A DNA stretch of 9,662 bases. Origin: Nitrospirota bacterium (lineage in GTDB: Bacteria; Nitrospirota; Nitrospiria; Nitrospirales; Nitrospiraceae). The DNA is taken from contig JACRLS010000213.1 in NCBI GenBank assembly GCA_016235225.1, positions 1-9,662 of the forward strand. The letters run 5' to 3'. The position numbers were made by a program, and so were the translations under genes. The notes beneath the pieces were generated by a model. It did not search any database, was not told the origin of the DNA, and was given only the letters and a program-made list of their open reading frames with translations. Within the stretch, counting starts at the first letter, position 1. Every line of letters starts with the position of its first letter. Shown in pieces: positions 1 through 5,461 of this stretch.

Positions 1-105
1 CTTGTCTTCCGGCGCCTTCTGGAACAGGCAGCGGCCACCACGCCGATCACCGAGGCTGCGGTCACCCACGGCTACGACTGGAGCAGGCACCAGCCTCGCG
101 CCTGA
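1..105 (+). CDS. C-terminal tail of an unrecognised protein (partial)
   Basis: Frame 1 is open from the left edge to a TGA at 103-105 and gives 34 residues ending in THGYDWSRHQPRA. The base composition is GC-rich, like the conserved genes to the right and unlike the AT-richer stretch that follows, so this may be the end of the last resident gene before the accessory segment. I do not recognise the family. Two other frames are also open over this short length, including one on the minus strand, so coding is only a reasonable guess. The start lies outside the window. Confidence 0.3.
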   Translation, partial: LVFRRLLEQAAATTPITEAAVTHGYDWSRHQPRA

Positions 106-349
106 GGAGGAGCTAACCGACTACCCACTTTTCTCTATTCCGCGACCAAAACGATTCGCATTTGACGTCAATCTTGATTGTCTGTGGGTGGGTCACGGGA
201 ATTCTAGGCGGTTACTATCTGGGCAATAGGTTTCGCAAAAACTGAAACGATCTTCGGATGAATGCCAAAAATTGGAGCTTTGCCTGAAGGGCATGGACCG
301 TCGAGTTTCAGTTTCTGGAGTCGATCGTGACGATGGCTTCGAGTTTGCC
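106..349. other. AT-richer stretch without a supported gene
   Basis: Between the possible gene end at 105 and the attC site at 350 I see no convincing coding region. The best small frame (ATG near 258, about 22 codons) has no clear ribosome binding site and no recognisable product. Composition falls towards AT compared with the division genes. If 350-416 is an attC site, this stretch should be the body of the cassette that owned it, so it may be a gene-less or decayed cassette, or flanking DNA. Confidence 0.4.
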
Positions 350-416
350 GCCCAACCCATCAATCCACCGGACCTGCGCAAAAAACAGCGCAGGCCGGTG
401 ATTTCAAACGTTAGGC
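350..416 (+). other. attC: integron attC recombination site (67 bp)
   Basis: The site starts with GCCCAAC (350-356), which fits the R'' consensus RYYYAAC, and ends with GTTAGGC (410-416), which fits the R' consensus GTTRRRY. The two pair with one mismatch. Inside them is an unpaired spacer, then a second stem CACCGG/CCGGTG. Single-base A372 is bulged out, and the stem continues as CCTGCGC (373-379) pairing with GCGCAGG (388-394) around an A-rich loop. This matches the folded attC plan: R stem, unpaired central spacer, L stem with an extrahelical base, variable terminal loop. An integrase would cut between G410 and T411. Orientation predicts cassette genes reading on the plus strand, which fits the lipoprotein gene 26 bases further on. 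No integrase gene is in the window. Confidence 0.82.
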
Positions 417-428
417 ATATCAATGAAA

Positions 429-434
429 AAGGAG
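429..434 (+). promoter_or_regulatory. ribosome binding site of the lipoprotein gene
   Basis: AAGGAG lies 8 bases before the ATG at 443. It fixes this ATG as the start and argues against reading further upstream through the attC site, although the same frame stays open there back to 272. Confidence 0.75.
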
Positions 435-442
435 AAATCGCA

Positions 443-767
443 ATGAAAACTAGCTTTCTGTCCCTGTTGGCTATAGTCGTTTTAATGGTCAGTGGGTGTG
501 CTGGCACTACACCGATCAATAACTTGGCATTGCCGCCGGTAAGTGCAATCGAGGGAAATATCACGCAACTTGATGAAAGTGGATTTGTTAGACAATAAAA
601 AACTAGATCTTTCCATTGGTGAGAAAGTCAAAGTGTATGGCAATTTGCAGGGCGGCCAGGAAAACATATTTGATGGATATGTAATTAAAAAGTCCTCTGG
701 GGAGCAGATCATTGTAAGCAATCCGACTCCTCACTTCGGCTTCATTATTCAGAGTTCTTTTAAGTAA
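443..767 (+). pseudogene. small lipoprotein split by a +1 frameshift
   Basis: The first part (443-598, 51 codons) starts with a classical lipoprotein signal: MKTSF, a hydrophobic stretch LLAIVVLMV, then the lipobox VSGC with Cys19 as the lipidated residue. It stops at TAA 596-598. A second frame, one base over, continues without a gap to TAA 765-767 and carries a coherent lysine- and glycine-rich domain (LDLSIGEKVKVYG and later GYVIKKSSGEQIIVSN). Removing one base near 587 joins the two into about 107 residues reading GNITQLDESGF then LDNKKLDLSIG. The result looks like a small beta-rich, perhaps OB-like, envelope protein, but I do not recognise a named family. The total length is 3n+1, as expected for one inserted base. 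Either the gene is broken, the assembly has an error, or a short lipopeptide is made. It sits between an attC site and an attC-like remnant, so it is probably a cassette gene. Confidence 0.65.
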
Positions 768-768
768 T

Positions 769-800
769 GCCGAACAACGCCATCAACTCATTGGCCCGAA
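769..800 (+). other. truncated attC-like left half
   Basis: Directly after the lipoprotein stop comes GCCGAAC, one base off the RYYYAAC consensus, followed by AACGCCATCAACTCATTGG. This resembles the left arm of the complete site at 350 (GCCCAAC followed by CCATCAATCCACCGG), and both share CCATCAA. No complementary right arm or GTTRRRY box follows. I read it as the stump of this cassette's own attC. Its position fits well, but the match is short and could be chance. Confidence 0.4.
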
Positions 801-813
801 ATAGGAGGGCATC

Positions 814-876
814 ATGCGAGGAATAAAAAAGGTGTCAGGAACCTTTGTTCTTGACGGCGGTGCCGGACTGGGCTAA
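814..876 (+). CDS. possible 20-codon micro-ORF running into the palindrome
   Basis: A perfect Shine-Dalgarno sequence AGGAGG (803-808) stands 5 bases before ATG 814. The frame reads MRGIKKVSGTFVLDGGAGLG and ends at TAA 874-876. Codons 5 to 11 lie inside the left arm of the palindromic element at 827-916. It may be the 5' remnant of a gene interrupted by that element, or a chance frame. I know no family for it. Confidence 0.2.
   Translation: MRGIKKVSGTFVLDGGAGLG
823..846 (-). terminator. possible terminator of the division-gene transcript
   Basis: Read on the minus strand, the arm gives AAAGGT, a 7-base loop, ACCTTT, then further T residues (six in a row, then ATT). Pairing with the second arm at 897-916 would make a much stronger 20-bp stem. 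It is the only hairpin-plus-T-run downstream of the serine hydrolase stop at 1010, so it may end the long minus-strand operon. The short stem is weak by itself. Confidence 0.35.
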
Positions 877-916
877 TTTCTCGGCCCACGATTATTAAAG
901 GTTCCTAACACCTTTT
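827..916. repeat. 90-bp palindromic REP/MITE-like element
   Basis: The left arm (827-846, AAAAGGTGTCAGGAACCTTT) and right arm (897-916) are reverse complements over 20 bases with one mismatch, around a 50-base centre. Each arm is itself a small hairpin: AAAGGT, 7 bases, ACCTTT. The DNA or RNA can therefore fold as two small hairpins or one long one, an arrangement typical of REP/BIME elements and of short non-autonomous MITEs. The centre has a further weak 5-bp stem, TGGGC/GCCCA, near 869-888. No transposase is encoded. Copies elsewhere in the genome would settle its nature. Confidence 0.6.
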
Positions 917-936
917 CAGGCTCATTTTCAGGCTCC
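913..936. repeat. two tandem copies of a 12-bp unit
   Basis: TTTTCAGGCTCA (913-924) is followed at once by TTTTCAGGCTCC (925-936), differing only in the last base. The first copy overlaps the last four bases of the palindromic element, so the duplication may be linked to its insertion or to slippage at its edge. Confidence 0.6.
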
Positions 937-1009
937 TCCAGGATTGATTCGGATTCAGCTCTCCGTACTGCAACTCCTGCTTCCACGCCTTCTTCACCCC
1001 CGCTCACGA

Positions 1010-2131
1010 TCACGTAACGAGCATGTCCACAACCAGGTCATGGAGCCGTGGACGGAACTGCCGGATGGCCTGGTTCTCACGCGTGGGGTGTACCCGATTC
1101 GAAAGCAGCACGACCTCCAGCTCACGTTCCGGATCAACCCAGAGGGACGTCCCGGTGAAACCGAGATGGCCGAACGATTGGGGAGAAAACTTCGTCCCCG
1201 ACGACGACGGCGCCGACGGGGTATCCCAGCCCAGAGCCCAACTGCTCCCGGGAATCTGCTCCTGTCTTGTGACAAAGCGTCGCACCCATTCGACCGGTAG
1301 GGGGCTGGGACGCCCGTGATACGCATCGAGCCAGGTCCCGGACAGGGCCGCCACGGCCCGTGCCGTCCCAACCAAGCCGCTGTGCCCGGCGATGCCTCCC
1401 AGGGCATAGGCATTTTCGTCGTGGACTTCCCCTCGCAGCATCCGCCCACGCCAGGGATCCTGCTCCGTCGGCGCCACGCGCGTCTTCTGTATGTCGCCCC
1501 ATGGAAGCCGACCGTCCTTCTGGAAATAGAACAGGGGCTCTGCGCTGATTTTCTGATAAATCCGGGCACGACAATGGGCCGCGGCAGGGGCACCGGTGAC
1601 CCGTTCAACCGTCAATCCGAGGAGGATGAATCCGAGATCGCTGTAGACGCTCTTGGCCCCCGGCTTTGTCTCTAGCGCTTCGCGACCGATTTCGGCCAGC
1701 ACAAAATCCTTGGCTGCCTCGCTGCCGAGAAAGCCTGGCTCGGCCCGGTCCCGCTCGCCGATCCGCTGATAGAAGGGACGCCACCAGGGCAATCCCGAAC
1801 TGTGCGTCAACAGATGAAACACCGTGACGTCGCCGACAGCCGTCCCCCGCAACTCACCCAGATGCGAGGCAACTGGATCGTCCAAACGGAGCTTGCCCTC
1901 GGCCATCAGATCGAGCACCGCCGTGACGGTGGCAAGCGGCTTCGTCAGGGAGGCGAGATCATAGATGGTGTCCGGCTGCGCGGGCTCTCGTTGAGGAATG
2001 AGAGAGGTCTGCCCGTAGGCTTGATGGTGGACGATAGTCCCGTTGACCCGGACGAGCAGGACGGCGCCGGGAAACACGTGGGCGTCGACCGCAGCCTGCA
2101 TGGCCTTGTCGACTGAATCGGAATGTCCCAT
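1010..2131 (-). CDS. serine hydrolase of the beta-lactamase/CubicO (class C-like) family
   Basis: This 373-residue protein has the three active-site motifs of the penicillin-binding-protein fold: S61-L-T-K64 (nucleophile Ser61 and Lys64), Y163-S-D165, and H322-L-G-F-T-G-T328 in the place of the KTG box. The segments LTHSSGLP (108-115), RVAPTEQDPWRGR (218-230) and HDENAYALGGIAGHSG (237-252) are typical of the CubicO/EstB-like subgroup. Members act as esterases, D-amino-acid peptidases or peptidoglycan-fragment hydrolases, and the substrate cannot be read from sequence. There is no signal peptide or membrane segment, so a cytoplasmic role is likely. It is the last gene of the operon, 54 bases after divIVA. 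The ATG start has no clear ribosome binding site, so the N-terminus is less certain than the rest. Confidence 0.88.
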   Translation of the reverse strand: MGHSDSVDKAMQAAVDAHVFPGAVLLVRVNGTIVHHQAYGQTSLIPQREPAQPDTIYDLASLTKPLATVTAVLDLMAEGKLRLDDPVASHLGELRGTAVGDVTVFHLLTHSSGLPWWRPFYQRIGERDRAEPGFLGSEAAKDFVLAEIGREALETKPGAKSVYSDLGFILLGLTVERVTGAPAAAHCRARIYQKISAEPLFYFQKDGRLPWGDIQKTRVAPTEQDPWRGRMLRGEVHDENAYALGGIAGHSGLVGTARAVAALSGTWLDAYHGRPSPLPVEWVRRFVTRQEQIPGSSWALGWDTPSAPSSSGTKFSPQSFGHLGFTGTSLWVDPERELEVVLLSNRVHPTRENQAIRQFRPRLHDLVVDMLVT

Positions 2132-2185
2132 CGGCGGCGGCGATCGGAAGGGTCTGGTCAGACCGGAGAGAAGGAATAGCGCGAT

Positions 2186-2692
2186 CTATCCATTGCCCTG
2201 TCGGACGGCATTCAGCGTGGGATTCTCCGCATGATTCCCGCCCACGTCTGCCGATTCGATCTCCACCATGCGCTGGAAGCTCTGGAGGGTGGCGCGCATG
2301 CGCTCGACAGCCATGAGGCGTTGTTTGCGCAAATCGGAGAGTTCCCGCTGGATGGCCGTCAATTCACCCTGCGCCTCGCGTAGCGCCTCCGCCGCCTTGA
2401 GCTCCGCTTCCCGCCGGATCAAGTTGGCATCCCGCTGGGCAGACTGCTTGAGCTCATCCGCCAAGGTCTGGGTGGACAACAGCGTGCGAGTGAGCGCTGT
2501 CTCCGATATGCTCAACTCCGTCATGTCGGCTTCCAGCTTGGCCAGCCGATCCCGCAGCCCCGCATTCTCTCGACCCAGCTCCTCCATCGCTTGCGCCACA
2601 TTCTCCAGAAACCGGTCCACTTCCGACCGATCATAGCCCCGCCATCCGGTTTTGAAGACCATCTGTTGAATGTCGAGCGGTGAGAGTTTCAT
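2186..2692 (-). CDS. divIVA: DivIVA-domain cell-division/polarity protein
   Basis: The protein has 168 residues. The N-terminus has the DivIVA signature: SPLDIQQMVFKTGWRGYDRS followed by EVDRFLE to residue 30. W17-R18 falls at the membrane-inserting F17-R18 pair known from Bacillus DivIVA, so curvature-sensing membrane binding is probably kept. Residues from about 31 to 150 are rich in charged heptads and predict a long coiled coil for oligomerisation. The tail (about 150-168) is polar and disordered. DivIVA proteins mark poles and septa and recruit partners. The start at ATG 2692 is supported by GAGGGGG 5 bases upstream (2698-2704). It lies 25 bases after yggT, in the same transcript. DivIVA is less usual in diderms, but DivIVA-domain proteins occur in this gene block in several such phyla. 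Confidence 0.9.
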   Translation of the reverse strand: MKLSPLDIQQMVFKTGWRGYDRSEVDRFLENVAQAMEELGRENAGLRDRLAKLEADMTELSISETALTRTLLSTQTLADELKQSAQRDANLIRREAELKAAEALREAQGELTAIQRELSDLRKQRLMAVERMRATLQSFQRMVEIESADVGGNHAENPTLNAVRQGNG

Positions 2693-2717
2693 GGTGACCC
2701 CCTCGTCCCTTCTCTCG

Positions 2718-3014
2718 TCAGCGCAGTTGCGCTGCCATCTGGAATAACGTTTGGACCAAGGCGTACTGCAGAAACAGGATGATCAGAATGACGATGATGG
2801 GCGACAAGTCCAGCCCCATCCCGAAGCCGACCTTTCGACGGATCGGCGCCAGCACCGGCTCCGTGACCCGGTCCAGAAACTGGACGATCGGATTCCACGG
2901 ATCCGGATTGACCCAGGATATGAGCGCCCTCGCGATCACCACCCACAAGTACAGGCTGAGCGCCCAATCAATCACGTGCGCCACCCCTTGCAATACATTG
3001 CCGAAGACAAACAT
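2718..3014 (-). CDS. yggT: YggT-family small inner-membrane protein
   Basis: This 98-residue protein has two predicted membrane helices (about 8-32 and 70-92). Between them is the conserved loop of the family, RALISWVNPDPWNPIVQFL, continuing to TEPVLAPIRR at residues 51-60. YggT/YlmG proteins are linked to division-site or nucleoid organisation and osmotic-stress tolerance, but no biochemical activity is known. The ATG shares one base with the proC stop (TGATG), which implies coupled translation. An AGGAG sequence lies 11 bases upstream, inside proC. Length and topology fit the single-repeat version of the family. Confidence 0.92.
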   Translation of the reverse strand: MFVFGNVLQGVAHVIDWALSLYLWVVIARALISWVNPDPWNPIVQFLDRVTEPVLAPIRRKVGFGMGLDLSPIIVILIILFLQYALVQTLFQMAAQLR

Positions 3015-3832
3015 CAGTGACCCAGCTCCTCCGAACGTTTGGTCGCCGCCTCCACAGCGGCGATCAGGGCGTTCCGGACTCCACCCTGTTCCAATTGGTG
3101 CAATCCCGCGATGGTCGTGCCGCCCGGAGACGCCACGCGGTCCTTCAACCTGGCCGGATGCTCTCCCGTCTCCAGCAACATCCGGGCAGCCCCTAACACC
3201 GTTTGCACGGCCAGTTGCTCTGCGATCGGACGTGGCAGTCCCATTTTGACGCCCCCGTCGGCCAGGGCCTCGATCGCCACGCAGACGTAGGCCGGACCGC
3301 TCCCGCTCAGGCCCGTGACCGCATTCATCTGCGATTCATCGACCGCGACCGCGCGACCGACCGACTCGAGCAGCCTCGTCGCCAGACGCCCTTCGGCTTG
3401 CGTGACGCCGGGACCCAATGTGAACGCCGACATGCCCGCCCCGACCAGAGCCGGCGCATTCGGCATGACGCGGACGATGCGCGCGCCGTCCGGCAATCCG
3501 GCCGCAATCCGCTGAATGGGCACTCCCGCAGCGATGGAGATCACCAACTGATCGCGCCAGGCCGCCATCACATCCACGAGGACCACGGCCAAGACTTGTG
3601 GCTTGACGGCCAGGATGATGACCTGGCCCCAGGCGACCGCCTCCCGATTCTCAGAGGCCGTGCGAATCCCGAAGCGCTCTTTCATCAGCCTCAACCGGCT
3701 CTGGCTGACGTCCGTCGCCGTCACCTCGCCTGGCTCGCACAACCCGGCGGTCAGCAGGCCGCCGATCAAGGCCTCCGCCATCTGGCCGGCGCCGATGAAG
3801 GCCAGTCTGGTCTTGAGGGATCCGTTAGACAT
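3014..3832 (-). CDS. proC: pyrroline-5-carboxylate reductase
   Basis: It catalyses the last step of proline synthesis: NAD(P)H-dependent reduction of 1-pyrroline-5-carboxylate to L-proline, in the cytoplasm. With the start used here it has 272 residues, the usual family length. The Rossmann NAD(P) loop is at 12-21 (FIGAGQMAEA), VKPQ at 76-79, RVMPNAPALVG at 121-131, and the substrate-binding signature TGLSGSGPAYV at 173-183, followed by SPGGTT at 235-240. I chose ATG 3832, which overlaps the yggS stop by 8 bases (ATGTCTAA) with GGGG about 6 bases upstream. The frame is open 9 codons further, to a TTG, but those residues are not family-like. proC beside yggS and yggT is a common bacterial grouping. 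Confidence 0.95.
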   Translation of the reverse strand: MSNGSLKTRLAFIGAGQMAEALIGGLLTAGLCEPGEVTATDVSQSRLRLMKERFGIRTASENREAVAWGQVIILAVKPQVLAVVLVDVMAAWRDQLVISIAAGVPIQRIAAGLPDGARIVRVMPNAPALVGAGMSAFTLGPGVTQAEGRLATRLLESVGRAVAVDESQMNAVTGLSGSGPAYVCVAIEALADGGVKMGLPRPIAEQLAVQTVLGAARMLLETGEHPARLKDRVASPGGTTIAGLHQLEQGGVRNALIAAVEAATKRSEELGH

Positions 3833-4541
3833 CGCGCGCCCCGAAAATGGCCGTTCCAACCCGCACGAAGGTGGCCCCTTCCTCTACCGCAACTTCGAAA
3901 TCGTTCGACATACCCATCGAGAGTTCATCCATGCGCACCCGCGTGAGGCCCATCTCATCATACGACTGCGCCCGTTCACGGACCTCACGAAAGTAGGGCC
4001 TGGCCTGTTCCGTGTCGGTCGTCGGGGGCGGGATCGTCATGAGTCCACGGACACTGAGATGCGTCATTCGGTCCAACTCGCGAAGAGCCGGGCGCACCTC
4101 CTCCGGAGAGAATCCGGCCTTTGACGCCTCTCCACCGATGTTCAATTCCACCAACACCGCCTGCTCAATGCCGACCGCCTCAGCCCGTCGATTGAGCTCC
4201 TGGGCCAGTTCCACGCTATCCAGCGAATGGATCAACTGAAAGATCCCGACGATCGACTTCGCCTTACGCCGCTGCACCTGGCCGAGGAAATGCCACTCCA
4301 GATCCGCCCGCGGGCCGATCGCAGCCATCTTGCCGACGGCCTCCTGGAACCGGTTCTCACCGACCACGCGCACACCGGCCGAGAGCGCCGCCTGAACCTT
4401 GTCGGCAGCCACGCCTTTGGTCGCCGCCACCAGGCGGATCTGCGCGGGGTCCCGCCCCGATCGGCGAGCGGCTCGCTCGATTCGTGCAAGGATATCCCTC
4501 GCGTGTTGCACGACAAGGGCATGGCCGATCTCCGCTGACAC
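3825..4541 (-). CDS. yggS: YggS/PROSC-family pyridoxal-phosphate homeostasis protein
   Basis: This 238-residue single-domain alanine-racemase-fold protein binds PLP but has no known enzymatic activity, and keeps PLP and amino/keto-acid pools balanced. Lys42 in LVAATKGVA is the expected PLP Schiff-base lysine. Other signatures are GENRFQEA (61-68), EWHFLGQVQRRKAK (82-95, usually WHFIGxLQxNK) and the C-terminal phosphate-binding run SMGMSNDFEVAVEEG, ending VRVGTAIFG. The start is a GTG at 4541, about 30 bases after a well-formed promoter. There is no strong ribosome binding site, and a second GTG lies ten codons in, so the exact N-terminus is open. It is the first gene of the second transcript. 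Confidence 0.93.
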   Translation of the reverse strand: MSAEIGHALVVQHARDILARIERAARRSGRDPAQIRLVAATKGVAADKVQAALSAGVRVVGENRFQEAVGKMAAIGPRADLEWHFLGQVQRRKAKSIVGIFQLIHSLDSVELAQELNRRAEAVGIEQAVLVELNIGGEASKAGFSPEEVRPALRELDRMTHLSVRGLMTIPPPTTDTEQARPYFREVRERAQSYDEMGLTRVRMDELSMGMSNDFEVAVEEGATFVRVGTAIFGARDV

Positions 4542-4576
4542 GCCAAGATATCCGGACTTGCGCCGCTCCCGGCGAC

Positions 4577-4605
4577 ATTGTACCGGAAGCAGCGGTCGTT
4601 GTCAG
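4577..4605 (-). promoter_or_regulatory. sigma70-type promoter for yggS-proC-yggT-divIVA
   Basis: On the minus strand, CTGACA (4605-4600) is separated by exactly 17 bases from TACAAT (4582-4577). Each hexamer differs from the consensus by one base. Transcription would start near 4570, giving a leader of about 28 bases to the GTG at 4541, with a small GCCG/CGGC hairpin at 4562-4573 at its start. This gap is the longest in the minus-strand block, so it is a sensible place for a second promoter. Confidence 0.7.
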
Positions 4606-4610
4606 GCCGT

Positions 4611-4632
4611 CGAGTCGTGCACACGAGTCGTG
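4611..4632. promoter_or_regulatory. 9-bp direct repeat upstream of the -35 box (possible operator)
   Basis: CGAGTCGTG occurs at 4611-4619 and again at 4624-4632, a spacing of 13 bases. It ends 5 bases from the -35 box of the yggS promoter on its upstream side, where an activator usually binds. No regulator is encoded in the window. The repeat is exact, but its function is inferred from position only. Confidence 0.4.
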
Positions 4633-4702
4633 GAACGTGAGAAGTAAACCGTGACGCGAAGGGGAGGAATTGACCAATGACGCTCGTCTCCCGTTTCATG
4701 CC

Positions 4703-5461
4703 TCACTCGTCGATCAGCATGATCCCATGGACCATGGTATCGACCACCCGGCCGTCACGCCGGTACGAATAGAAGAGATCGGCGCGGCAGGCGGTACAGG
4801 GTTCCACCACGGCGATCTTCCCCTGCTCCACCCCGGCCTCCAAGGCCTGCATGCGCACCAGCGCGCGCAAATCCAGCCGCCCCTTGCCCGCCCCCTGCAT
4901 GACCACGACCGACTGCCACTCCTGATGCCGTTCGCGCAGAGGCTTCAGGACCGGCTCATCCACCTCATAACAGCACGGGCCAATTGCCGGCCCGATGGCC
5001 AAGGTGAGCTCGGTCGCGCCGGACCCGAACCGCGCAGCCATTTGACGAAGAACGTGGAGGACGATCCCTCCGACGGCGCCGCGCCAGCCGGCGTGGACGG
5101 CGGCAACGACGTGGTGGACTGGGTCATGAATGAGGACGGGCACACAGTCAGCCGTACGAATTGTGAGGAGTACGCCTGGCTGGTTCGTAACCAGCGAATC
5201 CCACCCGCCGGAAAAGACTTCACGTCCGGAGACCGGCCGGTCCAGGACCAGGGTGTCTGTGCCGTGAACTTGATCGACGGCAACGACCAGTCTGGGACGC
5301 GGATGGTCATGCTCGTCCAATCCCAATCGGCCGGCCTTGGTCGAGGCGGAGGCCGGCCCGTGGCGGGTGCCGAAGAAATGCCAGGCACCGGCTTGCGCAT
5401 CCGCAAAGGCCGGTGCGGTCATGAGTCGAGCGGCCATAAACGATTCGACGCAGTCGGACAC
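4703..5461 (-). CDS. pgeF: PgeF/YfiH (DUF152, 'laccase-domain') protein
   Basis: The protein has 252 residues. Family motifs are clear: QVHG (64-67), RTADCVPVL (102-110), HAGWRG (123-128), AIGPAIGPCCYEV (155-167), and C222-TAC225 before YSYRRDG (231-237). His66, Cys106 and His123 correspond to the metal/active-site triad of the family. Members have been described as polyphenol oxidases, as purine nucleoside phosphorylases, and, as PgeF, as editing enzymes that correct L-Ser misincorporated into peptidoglycan precursors. The place directly after ftsZ fits the cell-wall role. The GTG start directly abuts the ftsZ TGA. ATGs at codons 9 and 14 are alternatives, and none has a good ribosome binding site, so translation may depend on ftsZ. 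Confidence 0.92.
   Translation of the reverse strand: MSDCVESFMAARLMTAPAFADAQAGAWHFFGTRHGPASASTKAGRLGLDEHDHPRPRLVVAVDQVHGTDTLVLDRPVSGREVFSGGWDSLVTNQPGVLLTIRTADCVPVLIHDPVHHVVAAVHAGWRGAVGGIVLHVLRQMAARFGSGATELTLAIGPAIGPCCYEVDEPVLKPLRERHQEWQSVVVMQGAGKGRLDLRALVRMQALEAGVEQGKIAVVEPCTACRADLFYSYRRDGRVVDTMVHGIMLIDE

Larger units (their letters stand above)
411..800 (+). mobile_element. probable integron gene cassette, decayed at its 3' end
   Basis: Starting at the predicted cut point in the attC core (TTAGGC, 411), there is a 26-base leader with a ribosome binding site, one small lipoprotein gene (frameshifted) and, right after its stop, a left-half attC-like sequence from GCCGAAC (769-775). This is the standard layout of a promoterless integron cassette with one gene and its own attC. 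The expected right half with a GTTRRRY box is not found before 940, and a palindromic element starts at 827, so the 3' end looks truncated. The cassette is AT-richer than the rest of the window, which also points to acquired DNA. The right boundary is approximate. Confidence 0.55.

Noticed and set aside
272..442. Upstream extension of the lipoprotein reading frame
   Set aside because: It would read through the attC site and put the signal peptide in the middle of the protein. The ATG at 443 has a good ribosome binding site.
193..564. 123-codon open frame on the minus strand through the attC site
   Set aside because: It spans the attC and the start of the lipoprotein in antisense, and no ribosome binding site or domain is seen.
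2151..2164. Short palindrome GGTCTGGTCAGACC between divIVA and the hydrolase gene
   Set aside because: The stem is only 5-6 bp with a tiny loop and no T-run, so it is neither a convincing terminator nor an operator.
3833..3859. TTG start 9 codons upstream for proC
   Set aside because: It gives a non-family N-terminus inside yggS, while ATG 3832 gives the usual length and start.
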